Below are positions 9,785 to 19,378 of a stretch of 49,750 nucleotides of DNA, piece after piece. The stretch's first letter is position 1, and the number at the start of each line of letters is the position of its first letter. A program made the translations under genes and the position numbers. Where the stretch lies: the NCBI GenBank assembly GCA_913064725.1, contig CAJYAI010000015.1:1-49750 (forward strand). Direction: 5' to 3'. Under the pieces are notes generated by a model, which saw only the letters and a list, made by a program, of their open reading frames with translations, did no database searches and had not been told where the DNA came from. This DNA is from an uncultured Alteromonadaceae bacterium (GTDB taxonomy: Bacteria; Pseudomonadota; Gammaproteobacteria; Pseudomonadales; Halieaceae).

Positions 9785-11131
9785 TTACCCCTCCTTCTCG
9801 ATGCGTGCCAAATTATCTCGTAACACTGGTCCATATTCGTACTTGCCTGGGCATACGTAGGTGCACAATGCCAAGTCTTCCTCATCGAGTTCCAGACAGC
9901 CTAGGGCTTGCGCAGTCTCTGTATCTCCCACTAGTAAGGCCCGGAGCAACTGTGTTGGCAGCACATCTAGCGGCATGACCCGCTCGTAGGCACCGACTGG
10001 CACCATGGCCCGCTCTGACCCGTTGGTCGTCGTGGTCATCGCCAGTGGGCGTCGTCCAAATAAGCTGCTCAAATAAATGCCCATCACAGAATGTTTGCTT
10101 ACCCCCGGTGATAGCCATCCAGCTAGGACGCGATCCCGCCCCTCGGCCAGCAGGGAAATTTGGTTGTGAAAGCGGCCCAAATAGGCTGAGTGTGCTTGCA
10201 CCCGTCGCCCGCCTAAAACCGACCCGCTTATCAAGCGATTCTCGCCGGGTGATTGCTGACCTGCCACCAGCGCTTCCATGTCGGCGCCTCGTCTCGTGCG
10301 GATAATTTGTGGAGTAAGAGCGGCAGGTCCTGAGATTGACACCACGCGATCAACGAACAGAACGCCGTCGAGGAATAAGCGCCCTATGGCAATAACGTCT
10401 TGATAGTCAATTGTCCAAGCCAGCTTCGTTAGCGAAGCGCCTTGCAAAAAGTGCACATGCGTACCCGCGAGCCCGGCAGGGTGTGGACCGTCAAATGCAG
10501 CCGAAACGATGCGCTCGTGTGCGGCCACAGGCACATTACTCGTTGGTGCAACGCAAACATAAACTGGGCAATCGACCATCTTAGCGAGAAGTTCCTGCCC
10601 TAAGACAAAAGCCTCACTCTGCTCGCCAATAACGAGGTCGGGGTCCACCGCGTGCGGGCGGGTATCCATCGCAGTGACAAAGAGCCCACTTGGGTTTGTG
10701 CTCGGGTCCGCGATCTTACTAAAGGGGCGCGCTTTAATTGCCGTCCATTCCCCCGACTCCAGCAGGCGCGCCTTTACCTCGTCACCTGTCAGCGAGCCCG
10801 CTTGTTCTGCAGATACTGCATCCCAGGTTCTTGGCTCAACCGCATCGTCTACCTCGATTACCAGAGACTGGAAGACCCTCCTCGCACCGCGGTTTACTGC
10901 GGTAACACGGCCCGAGGCTGGCGCTGTGTAGACCACGCCCTCGCACTTCTTGTCGGCAAAGAGCGCCTGCCCTTTCGCAACAGAGTCGCCCTCAGACACA
11001 AGCATTGTAGGCTTCATGCCGATGTAGTCCGCGCCAACGAGCGCGACGTGGCGCGGTAAAGTGACCCCGCCAATGGCCTGCTCTGGCGTTCCTGCCAGTG
11101 GAATGTCTAATCCGCGGCGAATTTTAATCAT
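9785..11131 (-). CDS. nqrA: Na+-NQR subunit A
   Basis: A 448-residue peripheral subunit of Na+-NQR, homologous to RnfC but lacking its 4Fe-4S cysteines. The N-terminus IKIRRGLDIPLAGTPEQ and the barrel-sandwich segment KGQALFADKKCEGVVYTAPASGRV are typical; the C-terminus contains CLELDEEDLALCTYVCPGKYEYGPVLRDNL, diagnostic for NqrA. It lies on the cytoplasmic side near the quinone-reactive part of the complex. It is the first gene of the operon; a purine-rich AGGGAAAGG stands just before the ATG. The promoter must lie in the 238-nt space upstream. Confidence 0.96.
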   Translation of the reverse strand: MIKIRRGLDIPLAGTPEQAIGGVTLPRHVALVGADYIGMKPTMLVSEGDSVAKGQALFADKKCEGVVYTAPASGRVTAVNRGARRVFQSLVIEVDDAVEPRTWDAVSAEQAGSLTGDEVKARLLESGEWTAIKARPFSKIADPSTNPSGLFVTAMDTRPHAVDPDLVIGEQSEAFVLGQELLAKMVDCPVYVCVAPTSNVPVAAHERIVSAAFDGPHPAGLAGTHVHFLQGASLTKLAWTIDYQDVIAIGRLFLDGVLFVDRVVSISGPAALTPQIIRTRRGADMEALVAGQQSPGENRLISGSVLGGRRVQAHSAYLGRFHNQISLLAEGRDRVLAGWLSPGVSKHSVMGIYLSSLFGRRPLAMTTTTNGSERAMVPVGAYERVMPLDVLPTQLLRALLVGDTETAQALGCLELDEEDLALCTYVCPGKYEYGPVLRDNLARIEKEG

Positions 11132-11369
11132 GCCTTTCCCTATCTACGTTCGCTTTTTGCGCGCACGCGCTAACGCTGGCTGCCATGTAGTCAGCTTGCA
11201 CTGAAGGTCGCCAGACTAAGTCTGATGTAAGCGTGGCCACTCCCCCCAGTGAAGTGAACTACAGATTTGCCGATGGCTATTCATAGCAACGTTTTACGAC
11301 AACTTTGTTTTTCATTCGGCGCGGGAATTCTAGCGAAGCTATCGCCGACTTACCACACTTCTCTTTAAA
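11132..11369. promoter_or_regulatory. Leader and promoter region of the nqr operon
   Basis: This gap separates gap (ends 11370) from nqrA (starts 11131), both on minus, and should hold the nqr promoter. I see an AT-rich patch around 11285-11315, a perfect short inverted repeat CAGACTAAGTCTG at 11212-11224 that could be an operator, and a GC-rich self-complementary stretch near 11158-11172. No -35/-10 pair is convincing enough to name. Confidence 0.4.
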
Positions 11370-11394
11370 TCAAAGCCCACCGGCATCGGTGGGT
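11358..11394 (-). terminator. Possible intrinsic terminator of gap, overlapping its stop codon
   Basis: On the minus strand the last codons of gap form ACCCACCG-ATGC-CGGTGGGC, a stem of 7 Watson-Crick pairs plus a G-U pair with a 4-nt loop (11375-11394). It is followed directly by TTTGATTTAAAG. The T-tract is interrupted, so this could be partial. It would separate gap from the nqr operon. Confidence 0.5.
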
Positions 11395-12851
11395 GGGTAG
11401 GTCAAATACTGAATCCCCGCCATTTTCTCCAACACACGAAAAACTTGACAGCTGTAGCCATATTCATTGTCGTACCACAGATATAAAACGGCATGTTTTC
11501 CGTTGACGATGGTCGCTTGGGCATCAAATACACAGGCCGCGCGCGACCCCACAAAATCACTCGATACGACTTCAGACGAGTTTGAGTAGTCAATCTGTTT
11601 TCGATAACTGCTGTGCAAGGCCATTTTGCGCATGAACTCATTGAGCTCTTCCTTGCTTGTCTCTCTACCCAAGGTCACATTCAGTATCGCCATGGAGACA
11701 TTCGGCGTCGGCACCCGGATCGCATTCCCCGTCAATTTTCCCGATAACTCGGGCAGGACTTTTGCAACAGCCTTTGCCGCACCTGTCTCGGTTAGTACTA
11801 AGTTCAGTGGCGCACTTCTGCCACGACGATCGGCTTTATGGTAGTTGTCGATCAAATTCTGATCATTGGTAAAGGCATGAACCGTCTCGACATGACCTGA
11901 GTGAATCTCAAACTCATCGTGAATGACTTTCAAAGGCGGCACAATGGCATTGGTAGTGCAAGAGGCTGCCGACAGGATGGTGTCGCTGGATGCGATATCG
12001 CTATGGTTTATACCCGCTACAATATTTTTAACATCGCCTTTTCCTGGCGCGGTCAGGATGACTTTACTAGCGCCCTTTGCTCTGAGGTGTCGTGACAGTC
12101 CATCACGATCACGCCAGACCCCTGTGTTGTCGACCACCAAGCAATTACTGATACCGTGAGCCTCATAATCGACATCCTCTGGCGCGTTGGCGTAAATCAC
12201 CTTGATCTCATTGCCATTAGCCACAAAGGATTGACGCTCCTCATCGACACGAATAGTACCGTCGAATACGCCGTGTACCGAGTCGCGTCGCAGCAAGCTA
12301 GCGCGTTTTAATAAATCATCAGGTGCACTGCCTTTTCGAACTACGATGGCACGGAGACGCAAGCTATCTCCACCGTCTGTCTTCGCCACCAAAATCCGAG
12401 CCATGAGCCGACCGATCCGACCAAACCCAAAGAGCACGACATCGAGTGGCCCCTCCAGTTGCTGCGTTGAATCAATCAAGTAGGACAATCTATCCGCGAC
12501 AAAGTCATCAAGCGACAGATCGGCTCCTTCGTTCTTGTCAAAGTACTCAACCGATAAACGACCGAGATCCACATGAGATGGTCCTAGATTCAGCTTGGAC
12601 ATAGAATTGAGCACGCGAATCGTCTCAAACTCCGACAGCTCGTTATCTTCGACCTGACGGACCCATCGATGCGTTTTCATGATGTCGAGAACGCTGAGGT
12701 TCACGAGCGACTTACCATAAATGTAACACTTAACATTATTTTCGCGGGCCAACGTACCGACAATAGGGATCATGGATTCGGCGAGCGCTTCACGCTCTTT
12801 CCAATCTACGAAATAATCATCGGGACGCTGGCGCTTTCTTTGTGGCGCCAT
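11370..12851 (-). CDS. Glyceraldehyde-3-phosphate dehydrogenase, long form
   Basis: A 493-residue GAPDH, about 150 residues longer than the usual 330-340. Residues 1-130 form a helical, charged N-terminal extension. The NAD-binding domain then begins with VVLFGFGRIGRLMARIL (about 143-160). The catalytic motif SAASCTTNA puts the nucleophile at C298, and the C-terminal WYDNEYGYSCQV is the conserved GAPDH end. It interconverts glyceraldehyde-3-phosphate and 1,3-bisphosphoglycerate. Long forms of this kind occur beside mfd in pseudomonads, and that neighbour is divergent here. Whether it works mainly in glycolysis or gluconeogenesis, and its NAD/NADP preference, cannot be read from sequence. Confidence 0.92.
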   Translation of the reverse strand: MAPQRKRQRPDDYFVDWKEREALAESMIPIVGTLARENNVKCYIYGKSLVNLSVLDIMKTHRWVRQVEDNELSEFETIRVLNSMSKLNLGPSHVDLGRLSVEYFDKNEGADLSLDDFVADRLSYLIDSTQQLEGPLDVVLFGFGRIGRLMARILVAKTDGGDSLRLRAIVVRKGSAPDDLLKRASLLRRDSVHGVFDGTIRVDEERQSFVANGNEIKVIYANAPEDVDYEAHGISNCLVVDNTGVWRDRDGLSRHLRAKGASKVILTAPGKGDVKNIVAGINHSDIASSDTILSAASCTTNAIVPPLKVIHDEFEIHSGHVETVHAFTNDQNLIDNYHKADRRGRSAPLNLVLTETGAAKAVAKVLPELSGKLTGNAIRVPTPNVSMAILNVTLGRETSKEELNEFMRKMALHSSYRKQIDYSNSSEVVSSDFVGSRAACVFDAQATIVNGKHAVLYLWYDNEYGYSCQVFRVLEKMAGIQYLTYPPTDAGGL

Positions 12852-12999
12852 GCTCTTTCCTTAGCTAAAAAGCTCTCGACTGAGCTTCGTTTGTGAGTGT
12901 CCTGCAATTATCACTCCGAGATGAGGTGAACAGCAACCGTTCAGCTCTAGTAAGCGACAGTGGTGACACGTAAAATCGCACTCCGCTCAGGGAGAGCCC

Positions 13000-15900
13000 A
13001 TGACCTCATTTTGCGACATCGTAACTGCATTACCGTGGCCTAACGCCGTAGGTAAACGAACTGCCGTAGGCCCTCTGCTCGGCTCAGCACAATCGGAAGC
13101 CGTAGCCGAGCTGGCAATGTCGTCACCCCTAATTCTCGTTATCACGGCAACAACTACAGAGGCGTACAACTTAACCGCTGAACTTCCCTTTTTTCTCAGG
13201 GACTCCAGAGAAATCTTGCTCCTCCCCGACTGGGAGACTTTGCCTTACGATAACTTCTCCCCCCACGAGGACATCGTCTCGGATCGATTGAAGGCGCTGT
13301 CACGGCTGCCAACTCTGAAAAGCGGCATCATCATCACTTCCGTCACCACTCTCATGCACAGGCTTCCACCTCGCTATTTCGTTGACGCTGGCGTATTAAG
13401 TTTGACGTCTGGCGATGCTTTGGACGCGCCTACTTTCATTCGGAATCTCACTCGTAATGGCTACCGCAGCGTCGATACTGTTTATCAGCACGGTGAGTTT
13501 GCAACTCGCGGTTCGTTGCTGGACGTTTTTCCCATGGGATGTGACGAGCCACTTCGGATCGACTTATTTGACGGCGAGATCGAATCACTCAGAAGTTTCG
13601 ACCCCGAAACTCAGCGAACATCGCACCGCCTAGAGCGTATCGATTTATTGCCTGCTCGAGAGTTTCCTTTGACGAGTGACGCCATAGAGCGATTTAAGAT
13701 CGACTGGTATCGCAGTTTTGATGGCGATCCTGAAAAGTGCAGTGTGTTTAACGAGATCAGTCAGGGGCGTGCTCCGCAGGGCGCAGAGTATTATCTGCCC
13801 CTCTTCTTCGACGAATGTCACACCCTGTTTGACTACCTGCCGCATTTAACGCCCATGGTGCTTATCGGGGATAATGTGCATTCCGCTGACCGGTTTTGGA
13901 AAGAAGTCAACCGACGCTTCGAGGAGTACGGTGTAGATCCAAGGAGGCCTCTGGTAGTTCCTCGAAGAGGCTTTATACCGCCCGAGGAGTTGTTTCAAGC
14001 CATAGGTAAGCATTGCGCGCTTGAATTTCGTGATAACAAGGACGCATCTGTGCATGTCGCCCTCGCGTCTTACACTCCCGAGCCCTTTGCGTCGACAGAC
14101 GATTTTCGCAACGTCTCAGGCGTCGGCAAGTTAGCTGTCTTGCTCAAGTCACACCCCTCTCCCGTGCTACTAACCGTTGAGAGCGCCGGGCGACGAGAAA
14201 TCATGCTTGAGTCACTTGCGAAAGAGAATCTATCGGCGGTTGTCGTGGATACCTGGTCAGATTTTCTTGTAAATAACGCCCCGTTAGCTATCGCAGTAGC
14301 TGACATCTCCCGACCTTTGTTTTCACAGAAAGAACGACCGGTGCTCATCTCAGAGGATCAATTATTCGGGGAACGGGTCGCCCAAAAACGGCGCAGAAAA
14401 AACACACAAGAGACTGATGCTCAGGCCATTGTTAAAGATTTAACCGAGTTGCGCCCCGGTCTCCCAGTTGTTCACCTCGAGCATGGCGTCGGACGCTACA
14501 AAGGGCTTGAGACATTGGTCGTGGAGGATCATGAAGCTGAGTTTTTGCTCCTAGAGTACGCGAACAATGACAAGCTTTATGTCCCCGTTGGATCACTGCA
14601 CCTCATTAGTCGTTATGCCGGTGGCGATGAGGATAGCGCGCCTCTGCATCGTCTCGGTACAGAGCAGTGGACGAAAGCTCGTAAGAAAGCATCCGAGCGA
14701 GCATCGGACGTAGCCGCGCAGCTGTTAGAGGTCTATGCCAAACGAGAGGCTCGCAAAGGTTTTTCTCATACATTAGACGAGGTCGCTTGGGCCGAATTTT
14801 GTTCAGGCTTTGCATTTGAGGAGACACCCGACCAAGCCGCCGCAATAGACGCCGTCCGACAGGACATGTGTGCGGAAAAGGTTATGGATCGACTGGTTTG
14901 CGGCGATGTTGGCTTCGGTAAAACCGAGGTCGCGATGCGCGCGGCGTTTATTGCGGCGCAGAATCAGAAGCAGGTCGCGGTTCTCGTACCCACAACCCTA
15001 TTAGCCCAACAACACTTCAACAATTTTAATGACCGGTTTGCCGGGTGGCCGGTGACGGTGGAAGTCGTCTCACGTTTCAAAACAGCCAAAGACATCGTAG
15101 CAGTCAGTCAGCGCCTTAAGGCTGGCGAAATAGACATATTGGTTGGCACCCACCGATTATTACAAACGGATTTCGGCTTCAAGGATCTAGGTCTGCTCAT
15201 CATCGACGAGGAGCATCGATTTGGCGTAAAGCAAAAGGAGGCTATTAAGGCCCTTCGCGCAGAAGTCGATATTTTGACGATGACCGCAACGCCCATACCC
15301 AGAACATTGAATATGGCACTGGGTGGCCTGCGAGACCTTTCTATCATTGCAACCCCCCCGGCTAAGCGGCTCTCCATAAAGACATTTATCCGAGAACACA
15401 ATGTTGGCCTAATCAAGGAGGCGATACTGCGTGAAACACTGCGCGGTGGCCAAGTTTATTACCTTCACAACGAGGTAAAAACGATAGGGGAAACTACTCG
15501 TAAACTGTCTGAGTTAATGCCTGATCTTTCATTCGGAATTGCACATGGACAACTCCGTGAGCAAGAGCTGGAGCGGATTATGTCGGACTTCTATCACCAG
15601 CGACAAAACGTATTAGTCTGTTCGACAATAATCGAGACCGGTATTGATGTCCCCAATGCCAATACGGTCATTATCGATCGCGCTGATAAGTTTGGGTTGG
15701 CGCAGCTCCATCAACTTCGCGGGCGGGTTGGCCGATCGCATCACCAAGCGTATGCCTATTTGCTAACGCCGCCAAGATCCGCCCTCACGCGTGATGCAGA
15801 AAAGCGACTTGAAGCGATCGAATCAGCGGGTGAATTAGGCGCTGGGTTCATGCTGGCGTCAAACGATTTGGAGATCCGAGGCGCGGGTGAGCTTCTGGGA

Positions 15901-16470
15901 GATGAGCAGTCCGGGCAAATTGAGCAGGTGGGGTTTTCGCTCTATCTCGAGATGTTAAATCGCGCAGTCGAGTCACTGCGTAAAGGTGAGATTCCCGATA
16001 TTGACGCGCCTCTAGACACGGGGACCGATATCAAAATGCACCTACCAGCTTTGATACCCGATGATTATTTACCCAATATTTCGGCGCGATTGGTGCTGTA
16101 TAAGCGGATTGCACAAGCTGCAACCTTAGATGTATTGAATGATATTCAAATAGAGATGATTGATCGGTTTGGTCTTTTGCCCAATGCGACAAAACAACTT
16201 TTTATTCAGGCTGAAATTCGACTTAGGGCTCAGGCACTCGGTATATCTGAGATTGACGTCGGTGCCTCCGGGGGAACTGTTAGTTTTGAGGCAACAACAC
16301 CCGTACCCGTTGAGGCACTCATTGGTCTGCTGCAGAGTAATCCCAAGGAGTTCACGCTCGCAAAATCCGATACACTGCGCTTTAGGTCAACATTAGAGTC
16401 GAATGACGCTCGGCGCCAGTATATTGAGGCGCTTTTAGTAAGATGGGAGGATGCATGCAGAACCAACTGA
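13000..16470 (+). CDS. mfd: Transcription-repair coupling factor Mfd
   Basis: A 1156-residue Mfd, which removes RNA polymerase stalled at DNA lesions and recruits UvrA. The N-terminal UvrB-like region contains LLLPDWETLPYDNFSPHEDI (about 70-90). The RNA polymerase-binding domain follows near 475-560 with VHLEHGVGRYKGLE. The translocase has Walker A GDVGFGKT (635-642), the DEEH box (736-739), MTATPIPRTL and LRGRVGRSHHQAYAYLL. The C-terminal TRCF domain starts near 1000. A GGGAG precedes the ATG. It diverges from gap, and its last 16 nt overlap csiV. Confidence 0.97.
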   Translation: MTSFCDIVTALPWPNAVGKRTAVGPLLGSAQSEAVAELAMSSPLILVITATTTEAYNLTAELPFFLRDSREILLLPDWETLPYDNFSPHEDIVSDRLKALSRLPTLKSGIIITSVTTLMHRLPPRYFVDAGVLSLTSGDALDAPTFIRNLTRNGYRSVDTVYQHGEFATRGSLLDVFPMGCDEPLRIDLFDGEIESLRSFDPETQRTSHRLERIDLLPAREFPLTSDAIERFKIDWYRSFDGDPEKCSVFNEISQGRAPQGAEYYLPLFFDECHTLFDYLPHLTPMVLIGDNVHSADRFWKEVNRRFEEYGVDPRRPLVVPRRGFIPPEELFQAIGKHCALEFRDNKDASVHVALASYTPEPFASTDDFRNVSGVGKLAVLLKSHPSPVLLTVESAGRREIMLESLAKENLSAVVVDTWSDFLVNNAPLAIAVADISRPLFSQKERPVLISEDQLFGERVAQKRRRKNTQETDAQAIVKDLTELRPGLPVVHLEHGVGRYKGLETLVVEDHEAEFLLLEYANNDKLYVPVGSLHLISRYAGGDEDSAPLHRLGTEQWTKARKKASERASDVAAQLLEVYAKREARKGFSHTLDEVAWAEFCSGFAFEETPDQAAAIDAVRQDMCAEKVMDRLVCGDVGFGKTEVAMRAAFIAAQNQKQVAVLVPTTLLAQQHFNNFNDRFAGWPVTVEVVSRFKTAKDIVAVSQRLKAGEIDILVGTHRLLQTDFGFKDLGLLIIDEEHRFGVKQKEAIKALRAEVDILTMTATPIPRTLNMALGGLRDLSIIATPPAKRLSIKTFIREHNVGLIKEAILRETLRGGQVYYLHNEVKTIGETTRKLSELMPDLSFGIAHGQLREQELERIMSDFYHQRQNVLVCSTIIETGIDVPNANTVIIDRADKFGLAQLHQLRGRVGRSHHQAYAYLLTPPRSALTRDAEKRLEAIESAGELGAGFMLASNDLEIRGAGELLGDEQSGQIEQVGFSLYLEMLNRAVESLRKGEIPDIDAPLDTGTDIKMHLPALIPDDYLPNISARLVLYKRIAQAATLDVLNDIQIEMIDRFGLLPNATKQLFIQAEIRLRAQALGISEIDVGASGGTVSFEATTPVPVEALIGLLQSNPKEFTLAKSDTLRFRSTLESNDARRQYIEALLVRWEDACRTN

Positions 16471-18173
16471 TCAAATGCTGCATTGTCGCGTTATTTACAT
16501 CGCTTGTTTCAATACCTTCACAGGCGCAAACCAGCACTGCTGCGGCGATATCTGCGCGTTCTGCCGGCGATGATCTGTCAGGCTGGGTACACGTGGAAGT
16601 CGCCGTCATGATCGACACCGACAACACGACACTCAGCTCCGAAATATGGGATGCCAGCCCCGTGTTGACCTATCCGAGAGAGCGAAGATGGCTCACCCAA
16701 TATGACGAGATTAACGCGCTCATGGATGAATGGGGGTCCGATGCGGTCACCGTAGCCGCTGATGGCTCCATTGCCGTCATGCCGATGATCCCACCAGAGC
16801 CTCCTCAAGACTTGCTAGAGGAAGACGGCATCTCAGGAGGTTCCAGTGAGATGGCACCGACTAACGAGCTTGAGAGCGGTGACGAGACGCTAAATCTTGG
16901 GGACTCTGCCCCGGTACCGAGTGATAGCAGTGGTCAACTAGGGCAGCAGATGGACGCCAACTCGCTAGCCGCTATAGGGGATGGCGACACAATAGCACGA
17001 AGCGTGGTCGACGACGCGGACAAAGGAAGCACGCCTGAGGGCGATACCCTGTCGATGATGACAGACGAGCAGGCGCCCAGCCCCGCTGTCGACACTATGA
17101 GCCCGCAAAACGCCGCAGACAGACAACCAGGGCAAATCGCAATGGATTCCCTGATCACAGAGTCAGCGCCCGCTGAGAGCGAGTCACAGGTCACTGGGAT
17201 AGCGACGGAGCGTGGCTTGGTCGGCACTGCTGACTCAGCAGTCGTTAGCAGTGATACCTCACTGGGCGAAAATCCATTTTTCTTGGACATCGCTCAAGCG
17301 CAACAAGAAATGCTACCCGATGCTGCGGATGAACTTGATGGGATAGCCCGAGTAAGCGAGGGTATTGATTGGTTGGACGACTATGCCTTAGATGCAGATA
17401 CCGCGGAGCAAAATGCCGGTCTTGACGAGCGGCTTGACCGAGAGAGAGCGAAACCCAGTTTACCGGCCGCCTACCAAATGCTGCCATTACAACTGCTCAG
17501 TGAAGGCCTGCAAAAACTGACTAATAGTAGCGGCCGAGTGCCTATTTCCGCGCTTGCCTGGTTACAACCGCCAGAGGACAGCGGCGCGCCCGTAGTGATC
17601 GATACTTGGCAAGGACGTAATGATACCCCAATCATTCAGGGGACAGTCGCTCTCAATAACGCAACGGAGCGAACGCTCGGTATCGACATATGGCTCAACA
17701 CGCACGCTGATTATATGCCCCCCAAATATAGAGTGCCCAGCCCGCCCTTGAGCCCCGAGAGAGTCCTGATAATCGAACCGGAAAAAAGTCGCGCGCCAGC
17801 ATTGAGTGGCGTCTTACCTGAGTTCATTGACCTTCGAACCGGTCTCAACACTACGACGTCAGTAGGTGGTTCAGCTGGTGACGATATCGACGCACAAGAC
17901 GGCTCAGTCGACGTCGAGCCCTACCGTCACGCTATTCAATTAGTCGAACAGCGTGTGATACGAGAAGGCTACGTGCGCTATATTGACCACCCCGCACTTC
18001 AGGTCATTGCCAGTTGGCGCGAGCTCACGTTCGACGAGCTTTATGATCTAGGCGAAACTCAGCGTCTCAGGCGCGACATCGATGCCTTAACGCGATCGCT
18101 AACCTCCAAGAAGGGAGCTGGGCAGCGCCAAAACCTCGCGCCAGCGACCGACGCTGGTAGCGACCGCCTTTGA
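16455..18173 (+). CDS. csiV: CsiV-like peptidoglycan-binding protein with long acidic linker
   Basis: A 572-residue exported protein. A signal peptide ends near SIPSQAQT. The segment WVHVEVAVMIDTDNTTLSSEIWD (about 45-67) resembles the CsiV N-terminal domain, and the C-terminal quarter (about 330-570), with TLGIDIWLNTHADYMPP and the charged helical end, resembles the rest. Between about 110 and 320 lies a low-complexity, acidic Ser/Asp/Glu-rich stretch with almost no predicted fold. CsiV proteins stabilise cell-shape machinery in Vibrio. I start at the ATG at 16455, preceded by GGGAGG, which gives a clean signal peptide; a start 4 codons earlier is possible. Pseudomonads also keep such a gene after mfd. 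Confidence 0.7.
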   Translation: MQNQLIKCCIVALFTSLVSIPSQAQTSTAAAISARSAGDDLSGWVHVEVAVMIDTDNTTLSSEIWDASPVLTYPRERRWLTQYDEINALMDEWGSDAVTVAADGSIAVMPMIPPEPPQDLLEEDGISGGSSEMAPTNELESGDETLNLGDSAPVPSDSSGQLGQQMDANSLAAIGDGDTIARSVVDDADKGSTPEGDTLSMMTDEQAPSPAVDTMSPQNAADRQPGQIAMDSLITESAPAESESQVTGIATERGLVGTADSAVVSSDTSLGENPFFLDIAQAQQEMLPDAADELDGIARVSEGIDWLDDYALDADTAEQNAGLDERLDRERAKPSLPAAYQMLPLQLLSEGLQKLTNSSGRVPISALAWLQPPEDSGAPVVIDTWQGRNDTPIIQGTVALNNATERTLGIDIWLNTHADYMPPKYRVPSPPLSPERVLIIEPEKSRAPALSGVLPEFIDLRTGLNTTTSVGGSAGDDIDAQDGSVDVEPYRHAIQLVEQRVIREGYVRYIDHPALQVIASWRELTFDELYDLGETQRLRRDIDALTRSLTSKKGAGQRQNLAPATDAGSDRL

Positions 18174-18181
18174 CCAGTGGT

Positions 18182-19285
18182 TTAGGTGGCGGAGCCTGAG
18201 GGCTCAGGCTCAGGTCGAACCTGATGAATCGTATGGGTTGGGAAAGCCACTTCAGCACCATTTTGCGCAACGATGTCGAGAACCCGAAGCAACACGTCCT
18301 CCTTTATCGCGTGAAATTCAATCCAGTTGGTAGTCTTGGTGAACGTGTAGATAAAAAAGTCGAGTGAAGACGGTCCCATGTGATTGAAGTTCACAATCAT
18401 TGTTCGATCCTGAGCAATGGCATCATGGCTTCGCAACATGGATTGAACGTCCTCCACGATTTTTGCAACACGATTTGCATCCTCGTAACGCACACCCACC
18501 GTCTCGTAAATACGTCGATTCGACATTCGCGACGGATTCTCTAGTGCCACGCTGGAAAATGTCGAATTGGGGACGTAGAGGGGGCGTTGATCAAATGTGC
18601 GAATACGGGTAATCCGTAGACCAATATCTTCCACGGTGCCCTCAATTTCCCGATCCGGCGATCGAATCCAGTCCCCGACAGCAAATGGCCGATCAAGATA
18701 AATGCTGAGACCCCCTAAAAAGTTGGCGAGAAGGTCTTTGGCAGCAAAACCCACTGCGATGCCGCCAATACCACCAAAGGCCAACAAACCAGATATGGAG
18801 ACGCCCAAGGACTGCATCACCATCAAAATAGAGAGCATCCACACCGTAATCCTCGCCAATCGTGCTACGGCGCTGATGGTCGCTCTATCGTCTGAGTCCA
18901 GAGGTCCCCTGTGCTCTGAAAGCAACTCCTTTTCAATCCCCGTTGATACACGGTGCAGCAACCATCCCACGAGGACAATGAGACCCGTATCTGCGACATG
19001 CAACAGGCTATTGCGCAAGGTTTCGGCCCCTTCAATCAAGCCGAGGGATAGATAAAAGATACACACCCACATCGCCCACTCTGCAGGCGGTGAGATCGAG
19101 TAGTACACAACGTCATCCCAACGCGTCGCTGTGGTATCGGCAAAAACGCCGAGCCTCTGTACTGAGCGACGAATAATGACGTGGGCGATCAGACCGACCA
19201 AGAGCAGTGCAACCAGTGCGGTAGCGACCGGCGAAAAGCCCGTGGCTTCGCTCAGCGGAGCAACGAGATCAAGTATAAAATTCAT
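18182..19285 (-). CDS. MscS-family small-conductance mechanosensitive channel
   Basis: A 367-residue MscS-type channel. There are membrane segments near 18-38, 65-85, 95-115, 140-160 and the pore-lining one near 165-195, containing GLLAFGGIGGIAVGFAAKDLLANFLGG. The beta domain follows with RPFAVGDWIRSPDREIEGTVEDIGLRITRIRTFD and VPNSTFSSVALENPSR, all classic for MscS. The cytosolic domain ends with PTHTIHQV. It releases solutes on hypo-osmotic shock. The gene converges with csiV (8 nt apart) and diverges from lexA, so its promoter shares the interval with the SOS-like boxes. Confidence 0.92.
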   Translation of the reverse strand: MNFILDLVAPLSEATGFSPVATALVALLLVGLIAHVIIRRSVQRLGVFADTTATRWDDVVYYSISPPAEWAMWVCIFYLSLGLIEGAETLRNSLLHVADTGLIVLVGWLLHRVSTGIEKELLSEHRGPLDSDDRATISAVARLARITVWMLSILMVMQSLGVSISGLLAFGGIGGIAVGFAAKDLLANFLGGLSIYLDRPFAVGDWIRSPDREIEGTVEDIGLRITRIRTFDQRPLYVPNSTFSSVALENPSRMSNRRIYETVGVRYEDANRVAKIVEDVQSMLRSHDAIAQDRTMIVNFNHMGPSSLDFFIYTFTKTTNWIEFHAIKEDVLLRVLDIVAQNGAEVAFPTHTIHQVRPEPEPSGSAT

Positions 19286-19345
19286 GGGTCATCCACATAA
19301 GATTGGTGTCGCATAAACTACCCACGGTTGCCCTCCCAGCCAATA

Positions 19346-19378
19346 CTGTACATTTAAACATACTGGTAATATGATCAG
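19346..19378 (+). promoter_or_regulatory. Two tandem LexA (SOS) boxes upstream of lexA
   Basis: CTGTACATTTAAACAT (19346-19361) and CTGGTAATATGATCAG (19363-19378) both fit the CTG-N10-CAG frame of LexA sites. The first departs from consensus in its last base and the second in one base of each core. Their centres are 17 bp apart, as in lexA promoters with two sites. They begin about 23-55 nt before the lexA start and could also affect divergent mscS. Autoregulation of lexA is the known behaviour of the family. Confidence 0.65.

Noticed and set aside
18192-18211. Perfect 8-bp hairpin GAGCCTGA-GGGC-TCAGGCTC near the csiV/mscS convergence
   Set aside because: It lies inside the mscS coding end (Pro-Glu-rich codons) and no T-tract follows on either strand, so a terminator call is not supported.
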